Source: Hyphomicrobiales bacterium (GTDB taxonomy: Bacteria; Pseudomonadota; Alphaproteobacteria; Rhizobiales; Beijerinckiaceae). From it: a DNA stretch of 64,000 bases. How positions within the stretch are numbered: the first letter of the stretch is position 1; every line of letters begins with the position of its first letter. The stretch spans positions 1-64,000 of the forward strand of contig JAQGKD010000011.1 of NCBI GenBank assembly GCA_028290285.1. Direction: 5' to 3'. The position numbers and the translations under genes are program-made. The notes under the pieces are model-generated. The model was not told the origin of the DNA. It saw nothing but the letters and a program-made list of their open reading frames with translations, and searched no databases. Below are positions 55,795 through 64,000 of the stretch, in pieces.

Positions 55795-58700
55795 TCATTT
55801 CGCGCAGGCCGATGCGCCCGACCTGTCGAGCGCCGCTCCACCGGAGGCGGAAAAGCTTGCCCCCGCCGAGATCGCCACGCAGTTCCCCTTGGATTCGGGC
55901 GCCGGTAGCTGGACTTTCTCCCGCGCGACGACGGCCGCCATGGATGGGATGTACACCTTGTCGATCGTCAGGTTGGCCGAGACATAGGTCAGGTCGTAAT
56001 TGGCCGAGGCTGCGAGCGATCCGCGCAGAATGCCATAGCTGCCGACCGGTGAAGCCGATGTCGCGGCGGTGGCGAGCGCGCCCGTCAGCCGGTCGCCGTT
56101 GACAAGACCCGACCCGCCGATTGCATAGGTCAGCGCCGGGTTCTCGACGCCGTAGTTCCGCTCCTTCGCATCCGCGATTACGGCGATTGGACGCGCATCG
56201 ACTGTCAGCCGGGCGCCTCCGGCATAGGTGATGGTGTAGTTAGACAGGCCCGTGCCCGTCGCGGACGACGCGTGGATCGCGTAGCCTGCGCCGCCGTTTA
56301 CCGACGCGGCCGCAACGCTGCCATCGCTCGCCAGGGTCACGCCGCTCACCGTGTCGCCGTTGACGAGCCCGGTTTGCGTAAACGCGCTCGTGCCAAGCGA
56401 GACCGTCGTTCCGTAGGTTTTCGACCGGTTGCTGGCCGTAATCGTCAGCGCCGCCCGGTCGACGGTCAGGGCGCCTCCGGCATAGGTGATGGTGTAGTTG
56501 GACAGGCCCGTGCCCGTCGCGGACGACGCGTTGATCGCGTAGCCTGCGCCGCCGTTTACCGACGCGCTCGCAACGCTGCCAGCACTGGCCAGGCTCACGC
56601 CGGAAATCGTGTCTGCGTTGAGCAGACCGGTGTGCGTGAAAGCGGTCGTGCCGAGCGAGGCGGTCGTTCCGTAAGTCTTCGACCGGTTGCTCGCTGTGAT
56701 CGTCAGCGCCGCCTGATTGATCGTCAGCAACGCGCCCGTATAGGAGATCGCATACCCGCCGCCGACCGCCAGCGAGCCCTGCATGATGGCGGATGTGCCG
56801 ACCCCGGTGCTTGTCGCGGCTGGATTGAACAGGCTGCCCGATAGCAACGCGCTCGTGTCGCCGTCCACGAAGCCGCTGAACGTGTAGGTCAGCGCCGGAT
56901 TGGCGGCACCGTAGAGCCTGCTTTTCGCATCGGCGGCGACGCTCAGCACCGGCGTGTTGCGGTAGAGCCGGAAATTGCCGGTCGCGTCGATGCCGGTCGT
57001 TCCCGCCAGATAACTCGCGGTCGACACGCCGAACCGGTGGGTCGCGGCAGGCAGGGTGGCGAGGCCCACCTTGCTGGCATCGTCGGCGAAGACGATGTAG
57101 CGCGATCCCGCGACCAGCGAGAACGTGCCGCTGTTGGCGATGGTGCCCGTCCCCGTCGTCGCCAGCGCGATCTCACCGGTGCCCGCGCCGGCGAGGACGC
57201 CGCCCGAGGCGATCAGGATGTCGCCGGAGCTGGCGGGGGCGAGCGTCAGCTTGCCGGAGGCCTCGTTTAGCGTACCGGCGATGCGGATCGCCGTGGTTGC
57301 GAGCGAGCCTGCCGCGTCCGTCAACGTCACGGCGCCGGAGGTCGTCACGCTTTGGCCCGCCTCGATCCGCACGCCAGTGGAGCCCGCCGAGGCGGACGAA
57401 CCCGAGAGCGTCAAGCGACCAGGCCCGGTCACGGCGAGCACGTTGCCGCCTATCGCCTGAACGCCGTCGCCGGACGTGCTCGCTCCTGCAATCGTTCCGA
57501 CGCCGGTTCCCACGTCGGTGGAGGCCCCGTCGAGCGACACAGCGATGCCGCTGCCCGCGTTCGCCGAGGTCACGTTGAGCGCGCCGCCCGCCGTGCTGAG
57601 CGCCGAAGACAGGGTGATCGTTCCTGCCGCCGCAGTGACGGTGGTGGCGAGCGCACCGCCCGTGGAGGCGATGGCCCGCCCGAGCGTCACATTGCCTGGC
57701 CCGGCTATGGTCAGCGTATTTGCGGCTGCATTGGAATAATTGATGGCATCCGCCGTGATCGCACCGGTGCCGGTCGCACGCAGCGTGACGGCGCCTGTTC
57801 CCGCCTGAGTAATGGTGCCCGATCCATCGGAGATCGCGCCGGTGCCTGTCGTGGTCAGTGTGATCGCGCCCGCCGTGGAGCCGCCCGAGATCGTGCTGGA
57901 ATTGGTCAGCGCGCCATTCGCCGTTGTCAGCACGATGGAGCCGCTGCCGCCTTGCGAGATCGTACCGGCATTGGTGATCGTACCGGACCCGGTGGCGATC
58001 AGGATGACGTCGCCGGTTGCGGCGAGCGTTGCGGCCGAGGACACCGCTATGTTGCTGCCTGAGGCACCCGCATTGTTGGCGACGGTCACCGAAGCGGCAA
58101 CGATATTGCGCAGCGTGATCGCGCCGCCCGTCGCATTGGTCTTGTCGGCGCCTGCCATCAGGTTCATCGACACGCTGCCGGAGCCCGCATCGATGGATGT
58201 GCCCGAGGCCATGGTGATGACGGCAGCGCCCGTGTCGCGCTGCGCGTTGACGACACCGTCGGCGAGCGTGTCGTTCGCGATCAGGTTCAGGTTTCCGTTG
58301 GCCGTCGTGATGCTCGCATTGAGCAGCAGGCTGCGTCCCGCCGACAGGGTCAGCGCGCCGCCGCCCGCGCCGGGAACGGTCAGCGCGCTGTTGAGCGTGA
58401 TGTCGTTGGAGGCCTGCAGGGTCAGCGCCGTGCCCGTGGCCAGGATGCCGGTAATTCCGGCGGTGCCGATGGTCACCGTCTGCGATTGCGCCCTCGAATA
58501 AGTGAGCGCGGAGAGATCGCTGATGCCGACAAAGACGCGGCCGCCGCCGTTGGTGCCGTCGGTCGGGGATCTGGCGATGAACGTGCTCGAATCGGCGCTG
58601 TTCGTCACGTATGACAGTGTCGCGCTCGCGACTGTTCCGACGAGGCTGTTGAGGGACGAAACCGCGCCGGTGACGCCGGTTGCGCCGCTGCCCCATGTGA

Positions 58701-61700
58701 CCGCACCGGCCAAGGTCGCGCCGCCATTCGCCCAAATGGGACTCACCACCACGTAGTTGCCATTGGCAAGGGCTTGGACGCCGCTGGAACCGACCCGATC
58801 GCCCGTATGTGACCCGACGAGGCTGTTGTTGGCCGAGATCACGCCGGCGACGCCGGTCCCGCCACTGCCCCAGGTGACCGCGCCCGCCAGCGTGACCGCG
58901 CCATTCGCCCAACTGGTGCTTCTGACGACGTAGTTGCCGTTGCTCAGCAGCGTGATTCCGAGGCTGCCGACCTGATCGTTCGCCTGCGATCCGACAAGGC
59001 TGTTGCCCGCCGAGACCGCGCCGGTGACGCCAGTCGAGCCGTTGCCCCAGGTGACGGCCCCCGCCAGCGTCGCCGCGCCGTTACCCCAGCTGGCGCTTCT
59101 GACGACATAATTGCCGTTGGTCAGCGCTGTGATGCCGCCGCTTCCGACGAGGTCGTTCGTCTGCGCCCCAACGAGGCTGTTGCTGGCTGAAACCACGCCG
59201 GTGACGCCTCCGGTGCCGCTCGCCCAAGTGACGGCCCCGGCCTTCGTCGCCGCGCCGCTGGCCCAGACGTTACTGTACACGACGTAGTTGCCGTTGGGCA
59301 GAATCGTGATGCCGCCTGCCGCGACATGATCGTTCGCCTTCGACCCGACGAGGCTGTTGCTGGCCGAGACCACACCGGTGACGCCCGTGGCGCCATTGCC
59401 CCAGGTCGACGCGCCCATTGCCAACGCTGTTCCATCGCCCCACCAGTCGCTTCGCACGACATAATTGCCGTTGGGCAGCGCATATAATCCGTTTCCGACG
59501 ATGGCTCCGAACCCCGTTCCGATCAGGCTGTTGCTCGCGGACACATTGCCGGTAACTCCCGTCGTGCCATTTCCCCAGGTGGCTGCTCCTGCGCCCCAGA
59601 CGGCGGCAGCTGAAAGATCGTTCCAGACGTAACTGCTGACGACATAATTGCCGTTGGTCAGGGCCAGGACCCCGCCGTTCGCGATCTGGTCGGTGGACGT
59701 GGTTCCGACCAGGCTGTTCGAGGCGGAGATCGTGCCTGAAACGCCCGTTGTCCCATTGCCCCAGGTTGCTGCTCCGACCTGCGTCGCCGCGCCATTGGCC
59801 CAGTTGGAACTGCTCACGACGTAATTGCCATTGCGGAGCGCCGTTACCGGGGAACTACTGCCCGCAGACGCCGCCGCGCCGGAGAAGAAACCGACTTTGT
59901 CGTTAGCCTGCGATCCGACAAGGCTGTTGCCTGCCGAGACCGCGCCCTTCACTCCGATCGTGCCACTGCCCCAGGTGACCGCCCCCGCCAGCGTGGCCGC
60001 GCCATTCGCCCAATTGACGCTTCTGACGACGTAGTTGCCGTTGCTCAGCAGCAGCGTGATTCCGTTGCTGCCGACCTGATCGTTCGCCTGCGATCCGACA
60101 AGGCTGTTGCCCGCCGAGACCGCGCCGGTGACGCCAGTCGAGCCGTTGCCCCAGGTGACAGCCCCCGCCGCGGTCGCCGCGCCGTTCGCCCAACTGCTAC
60201 TGTTGACAACGTAGTTGCCGCTGCCCAAGGACGTGACACCGTCGGCGCCGACCTTGTCGTTCGCCTGAGATCCGACGAGGCTGTTACTGGCTGACACCGC
60301 GCCGGTGACGCCAGTCGAGCCGTCGCCCCACGTGGCGGCCCCCGCCAGCGTCGCCGCGCCGTTCGCCCAGCTGGCGCTGTCGACAACGTAATTGCCGTTG
60401 GTCAAGGCCGTGACACCGCTGGCGCCAACTTTGTCGTTCGCCTGAGATCCGACGAGGCTGTTACCAGCCGACACGGCGCCGGTGACGCCAGTCGAGCCGT
60501 TACCCCATGTGACCGCGCCCGCCGCAGTCGCCGCACCGTTCGCCCAGTTGGTGCTTCTGACGACGTAATTGCCGTTGGTCAACGCCGTGACAAGGCTGGT
60601 GCCGACCTTGTCGTTCACCTGCGATCCGACGAGGCTATTGCCTGCCGAGACCGCGCCGGTGACGCCGGTCGAGCCATTGCCCCAGGTGACCGCCCCTGCG
60701 GCGGTCGCCGCGCCGTTCGCCCAGCTGCTACTGTTGACAACGTAGTTGCCGTTGGTCAGCGCCGAGACTCCGGTGGTGCCGACCTTGTCGCTCGCCTGCG
60801 TCCCGACGAGGCTGTTGCCAGCCGAGACCGTGCCGGTGACGCCGGTCGTGCTGTTGCCCCACGTGACCGCCCCGGCCAGTGTCGCCGCGCCGTTTGCCCA
60901 GGCGGCGCTCGTCACGACGTAGTTGCCGTTGGCCAGCAGAGAGACCCCGGTCAGGCCGACCTTGTCGTTGGCTTGCGAGCCCGTCAGGGTCGAGATCAGC
61001 GCGCCGGTGCTCTTGTTGTAAAGGTAGACCGCGCCCGCACCGGTGCCGCCGAAGGAATCGCCACTCGCCGTCACCACCACATTGCCCGAGGCCGTGAACA
61101 CGCCTCCGGCCGTGGTGCCGAGCACGGTGACTGACGCGCCGAACAGGTTGCCGGCGGAAGAGTTGGGATCGATCAGCTGGTATTGCGGATAGAGCGCCTG
61201 GGTGTCGTCGATGACGATGTTCTTGGGGTCGAGAAGTAGCGTGCCCGCGTTACCTCCGCCCGCGCCCGCGTCGCCGGTGCCGCCCATGGTCAGTGTGCCC
61301 GCCGAGGAAATCTCGATCGCGCCGCCGTTGCCGCCCGCGCCGCGCGCGCTGGCATGGCCGTAGAACTGCGTCGCCGCATCCGACCAGACCACGATTGTGC
61401 CGCCCTCCCCAACTTGCGTCGCATCGGCGCTGAGCCGCGTGCCGGCACTCACCAGCACCTCGTCGGCATGGGCGAGCGTGCCCAGCCCACGGAAACCGCC
61501 GCCGACGCGGATCGCGCCGCCGCCCGTCGCGCCCGAGGCGTCGTAGCTGGCCTCGACGAGGCTCATCGTCTGCGCGGTCAGCGTGATCGCGCCGCCGGTA
61601 CCGTCCGCAGAGCTCGCATCCGTCGCGCCCGAGGAGAACAGGCTCGCGGCCTTTACGTCCACCGTGCCGCCACCCTGCGGGCCCGACGCTTTCACCTGCG

Positions 61701-62925
61701 AGGCTGCGGTCTCGATGTAGCCGCCGCTTGCCTCGACCCCGTAGAGGCCGCCGCGCAGCGTGCTGCCGCTGACATCGACGCTGCCGTATTGGCCGACGCT
61801 GCGCGCCGCCACCGAGACCGAGCCACCCGAGGCACCCTTCGCCTCCAGCGCGCCCGTGTTGACCACCTGGTCCGCCCGGATCGCGATGCTGCCGCCCTGG
61901 CCGGTGTGGCTGTTGGCCTTAACCTTCGCGCTCGCGGCGCTGATGTTGACCAGCCGCCCGCCGATCGCGACCTGCCCGGCGCTACCGCGACCCGAGGCAG
62001 AGACGGTGCCGGAGATGGCGACATCGCCGCCCTCGCCGCCGCCGAGCACGATGGCGCCGTCGCGGCCGGAGACCGAATGCGCGCTGAGGCTGCCCGAAAT
62101 GTTTACCGCGTTGCGTACGGCGGCGGCCGCCGTCGCCGCCTTGAGCTCGATGCGGCCACCCGCCGCGCGGATGCGTCCGGCATTGTCGACCAGCGCCTTG
62201 CCGTCCGGCGCGGTCGCAGTGGTGGGCAGGGCTACTTGCAGGAAGCCGGTGCCAGTCGGGTCGATCGTCGCCTGTTCTCCCGAGCCCAGCCCGACCCTGC
62301 CGAGCGGCACGTCGATGGTGCCCGTGTTCGACACGGTGGCTCCGAGCAGGCCGACGAACCCGCCGCTGCCGGTCGTGATCGCGCCCTGGTTAGTGACGCT
62401 GGCGGAGGCGCCGCCGCCCCGGAAATTCAGATTGCCCGCGTTGAAGTCGCGGTCGGCTATGTCGAGCGTGGAGCCGGCAAAGCCGCCGCCCGCATTGACG
62501 CTGCCGGTCGCCGTTATGGCGATGCCGTTCGGGTTTACGAGAAACACCTGCCCGTTGGCGTTGATCGAACCGGCGATGGTCGAAGACGTAGCCCCCGTGA
62601 CACGGTTCAGTGTGGCCGAGCTGGCATCGGGCTGGGCGAAGGTGACGCTGTTGCCCTGCCCGACCGAAAAGCCCTGCCAGTTGATCACCGCGCGGGCGGA
62701 GGTCTGGTTGATGGTCAGCGCACCCGCGCTCGTGCCCATGGAGGCCGCGCCGGAGGCGACGACGCCGCTGGTCGGCAGGGCGTTCTGCGCAGCCGCCGGG
62801 ACGGGCACGGCGACGAAGACCAGCAGGCCGGAGAGCACGCCGCCGGTCAGCGCGGTGGTGGTGGCGATCCTGCCACGGTGGGGCGCCGGGAAGCGGGGAA
62901 GGAAGAACATCTTAGTCATTTCCAT
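55795..62925 (-). CDS. Filamentous-hemagglutinin-type TPS adhesin with 59-aa repeat array and MBG/YDG-like domains
   Basis: 2376 aa; TPS domain INWQGFSVGQGNSVTFAQPDASSATLNRVTGATSSTIAGSINANGQVFLVNPNGIAI; C-term YDG/MBG repeats LTITASNRSKTYGTT..., LTYTFSGFVDGDT. Confidence 0.92.
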   Translation of the reverse strand: MEMTKMFFLPRFPAPHRGRIATTTALTGGVLSGLLVFVAVPVPAAAQNALPTSGVVASGAASMGTSAGALTINQTSARAVINWQGFSVGQGNSVTFAQPDASSATLNRVTGATSSTIAGSINANGQVFLVNPNGIAITATGSVNAGGGFAGSTLDIADRDFNAGNLNFRGGGASASVTNQGAITTGSGGFVGLLGATVSNTGTIDVPLGRVGLGSGEQATIDPTGTGFLQVALPTTATAPDGKALVDNAGRIRAAGGRIELKAATAAAAVRNAVNISGSLSAHSVSGRDGAIVLGGGEGGDVAISGTVSASGRGSAGQVAIGGRLVNISAASAKVKANSHTGQGGSIAIRADQVVNTGALEAKGASGGSVSVAARSVGQYGSVDVSGSTLRGGLYGVEASGGYIETAASQVKASGPQGGGTVDVKAASLFSSGATDASSADGTGGAITLTAQTMSLVEASYDASGATGGGAIRVGGGFRGLGTLAHADEVLVSAGTRLSADATQVGEGGTIVVWSDAATQFYGHASARGAGGNGGAIEISSAGTLTMGGTGDAGAGGGNAGTLLLDPKNIVIDDTQALYPQYQLIDPNSSAGNLFGASVTVLGTTAGGVFTASGNVVVTASGDSFGGTGAGAVYLYNKSTGALISTLTGSQANDKVGLTGVSLLANGNYVVTSAAWANGAATLAGAVTWGNSTTGVTGTVSAGNSLVGTQASDKVGTTGVSALTNGNYVVNSSSWANGAATAAGAVTWGNGSTGVTGAVSAGNSLVGSQVNDKVGTSLVTALTNGNYVVRSTNWANGAATAAGAVTWGNGSTGVTGAVSAGNSLVGSQANDKVGASGVTALTNGNYVVDSASWANGAATLAGAATWGDGSTGVTGAVSASNSLVGSQANDKVGADGVTSLGSGNYVVNSSSWANGAATAAGAVTWGNGSTGVTGAVSAGNSLVGSQANDQVGSNGITLLLSNGNYVVRSVNWANGAATLAGAVTWGSGTIGVKGAVSAGNSLVGSQANDKVGFFSGAAASAGSSSPVTALRNGNYVVSSSNWANGAATQVGAATWGNGTTGVSGTISASNSLVGTTSTDQIANGGVLALTNGNYVVSSYVWNDLSAAAVWGAGAATWGNGTTGVTGNVSASNSLIGTGFGAIVGNGLYALPNGNYVVRSDWWGDGTALAMGASTWGNGATGVTGVVSASNSLVGSKANDHVAAGGITILPNGNYVVYSNVWASGAATKAGAVTWASGTGGVTGVVSASNSLVGAQTNDLVGSGGITALTNGNYVVRSASWGNGAATLAGAVTWGNGSTGVTGAVSAGNSLVGSQANDQVGSLGITLLSNGNYVVRSTSWANGAVTLAGAVTWGSGGTGVAGVISANNSLVGSHTGDRVGSSGVQALANGNYVVVSPIWANGGATLAGAVTWGSGATGVTGAVSSLNSLVGTVASATLSYVTNSADSSTFIARSPTDGTNGGGRVFVGISDLSALTYSRAQSQTVTIGTAGITGILATGTALTLQASNDITLNSALTVPGAGGGALTLSAGRSLLLNASITTANGNLNLIANDTLADGVVNAQRDTGAAVITMASGTSIDAGSGSVSMNLMAGADKTNATGGAITLRNIVAASVTVANNAGASGSNIAVSSAATLAATGDVILIATGSGTITNAGTISQGGSGSIVLTTANGALTNSSTISGGSTAGAITLTTTGTGAISDGSGTITQAGTGAVTLRATGTGAITADAINYSNAAANTLTIAGPGNVTLGRAIASTGGALATTVTAAAGTITLSSALSTAGGALNVTSANAGSGIAVSLDGASTDVGTGVGTIAGASTSGDGVQAIGGNVLAVTGPGRLTLSGSSASAGSTGVRIEAGQSVTTSGAVTLTDAAGSLATTAIRIAGTLNEASGKLTLAPASSGDILIASGGVLAGAGTGEIALATTGTGTIANSGTFSLVAGSRYIVFADDASKVGLATLPAATHRFGVSTASYLAGTTGIDATGNFRLYRNTPVLSVAADAKSRLYGAANPALTYTFSGFVDGDTSALLSGSLFNPAATSTGVGTSAIMQGSLAVGGGYAISYTGALLTINQAALTITASNRSKTYGTTASLGTTAFTHTGLLNADTISGVSLASAGSVASASVNGGAGYAINASSATGTGLSNYTITYAGGALTVDRAALTITASNRSKTYGTTVSLGTSAFTQTGLVNGDTVSGVTLASDGSVAAASVNGGAGYAIHASSATGTGLSNYTITYAGGARLTVDARPIAVIADAKERNYGVENPALTYAIGGSGLVNGDRLTGALATAATSASPVGSYGILRGSLAASANYDLTYVSANLTIDKVYIPSMAAVVAREKVQLPAPESKGNCVAISAGASFSASGGAALDRSGASACAK
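58636..60996 (-). repeat. About 13 tandem 59-aa (177-bp) repeats inside the adhesin gene
   Basis: NSLVGSQANDKVGxxGVTALTNGNYVVxSxxWANGAATxAGAVTWGNGSTGVTGAVSAx reiterated 13 times plus a partial copy. Confidence 0.9.
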
Positions 62926-62930
62926 TGTTT

Positions 62931-64000
62931 TCAGAACCGTATCGACAGGCTGGTGTTGAACCTCTGTCCTGTCCGCTGGCCGCTCAGGTTGGAAAATCGG
63001 CGGCCGTATTCGAGGCCGAGCGTCGCGCCCAGCGCCTCGTTACCCAGCAGCCGACCGAATGGGTCGAGCCCCATGCGCAGGCCGAGCCCGAGCGAGGAAC
63101 CCGTGACGGAGGCCTGCTCGACGACGGTGGGCTGGTCGATGCGGCCCCGGCCGACGGCGGCGAAGGTGTAGGGCGACAGGACGATGCTGGTGCCGGCGAC
63201 CGCCAGCTGGAAGGGGCGCGACAGTTCCGTCCGCGCGCTGGCGCCCTCATCGACCGCCAGCGTGCCGCCGGTGAAGGCGGACAGACCCTCGGCTCCATCG
63301 AGCGAGAATTGCTCACCCCGGAACACGGCCCGACCGAAGGTCGTCTGGGCACGACCGATCAGCGCGAGCTGAATGTCGGCCACGAGCGGCATCGAGAGGC
63401 GCAGATTGCCTGCCCATTTGCGGAAGTCGGCGCGACTGCCCTGCCGCGAATAGGGAATTCCGGACGCCAGCACATCCGCCCCGGTGCGCGCCACGGCATC
63501 GCCAAGGCCCTGCGAGACCTGGGTCGTGGCGAGAATGCCGAGGCCCGTCGGGAGGACTGCCGAATAGGTGACGCCAAGCCGGGCGGCCATGAAGCGGTCG
63601 TGGCTCAATGCAGTACTGAAATCGCGCGCCACGCTGATTTCGTCGACGGATTCGAGCGTCCCGTTGACGACCAGCGTCTGGGCCCGGGTCTTCGTCAGCG
63701 TGTAGGCGCTGCGCAAGGTCAGCCGCGTGAGATCCCCGCGCGTGGCGGGAGATCCGATGACGCGGGCCGGCTGCGTGCGGGCGATCGTGGCTTCAGGGTT
63801 GATCGTCCAGCGGCCGTCGGCGCTCAGCGGGAACTGCAGGCCACCGCCCGCCACTCTCACCGGCCCGTTCCGGCTGAAATCGCGTCCCACATCGACTCCG
63901 CCCGAGACGGTGCCGTAGATCTGTTCGCCCAGGCCGAAGACGGAGTTGAGGGCCACCTGTCCATTGAGCCCGCCGACGCCCAGCGTATTGGGGAGAGTAT
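62931..64000 (-). CDS. TpsB-like outer-membrane secretion/activation protein (ShlB/FhaC family), N-terminus beyond window
   Basis: Frame open to window end (..LPNTLGVGGLNGQVALNSVFGLGEQIYGTVSGGVDVG...); beta-barrel-like C-term ending GQRFNTSLSIRF; adjacent to adhesin. Confidence 0.7.
   Translation of the reverse strand, partial: TLPNTLGVGGLNGQVALNSVFGLGEQIYGTVSGGVDVGRDFSRNGPVRVAGGGLQFPLSADGRWTINPEATIARTQPARVIGSPATRGDLTRLTLRSAYTLTKTRAQTLVVNGTLESVDEISVARDFSTALSHDRFMAARLGVTYSAVLPTGLGILATTQVSQGLGDAVARTGADVLASGIPYSRQGSRADFRKWAGNLRLSMPLVADIQLALIGRAQTTFGRAVFRGEQFSLDGAEGLSAFTGGTLAVDEGASARTELSRPFQLAVAGTSIVLSPYTFAAVGRGRIDQPTVVEQASVTGSSLGLGLRMGLDPFGRLLGNEALGATLGLEYGRRFSNLSGQRTGQRFNTSLSIRF

Noticed and set aside
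61354-63171. 605-aa plus-strand ORF opposite the adhesin/TpsB genes
   Set aside because: Antisense artefact of repetitive GC-rich coding DNA; no recognisable domain.

Overview
GC-rich alphaproteobacterial (probably Rhizobiales-like) chromosomal window, about 70 supportable features. Left part (1-16.9 kb): a formate-dehydrogenase / Mo-W cofactor accessory locus (DUF3306-DUF3305-DUF6352-DUF6505-biotin/lipoate-ligase-like; polyferredoxin-Mrp-FdhD-MobA; two MoeA-like proteins, a tungstate ABC transporter and an HTH-PBP regulator). It is interrupted at 3.3-5.6 kb by an HNH-like toxin candidate followed by three tandem DUF2019-like putative immunity genes separated by REP-like repeats. Middle (22-31 kb): a type I secretion ATPase/HlyD pair, a SAM methyltransferase, a SPINDLY/OGT-type O-glycosyltransferase and an 821-aa protein made almost entirely of about 100 Thr-rich octapeptides. 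This is the best candidate for an undescribed system: a secreted, possibly O-glycosylated repeat protein. Right part: chromate transporter, two Bug/TctC receptors, an NMT1-type ABC transporter beside isochorismatase- and asparaginase-like hydrolases, Hsp20-Lon, an exported ThDP enzyme with cytochrome c, and a two-partner-secretion adhesin (2376 aa, 13-copy 59-aa repeat array) with a truncated TpsB-like partner at the window edge. All family names come from reading the translations; no database search was run.
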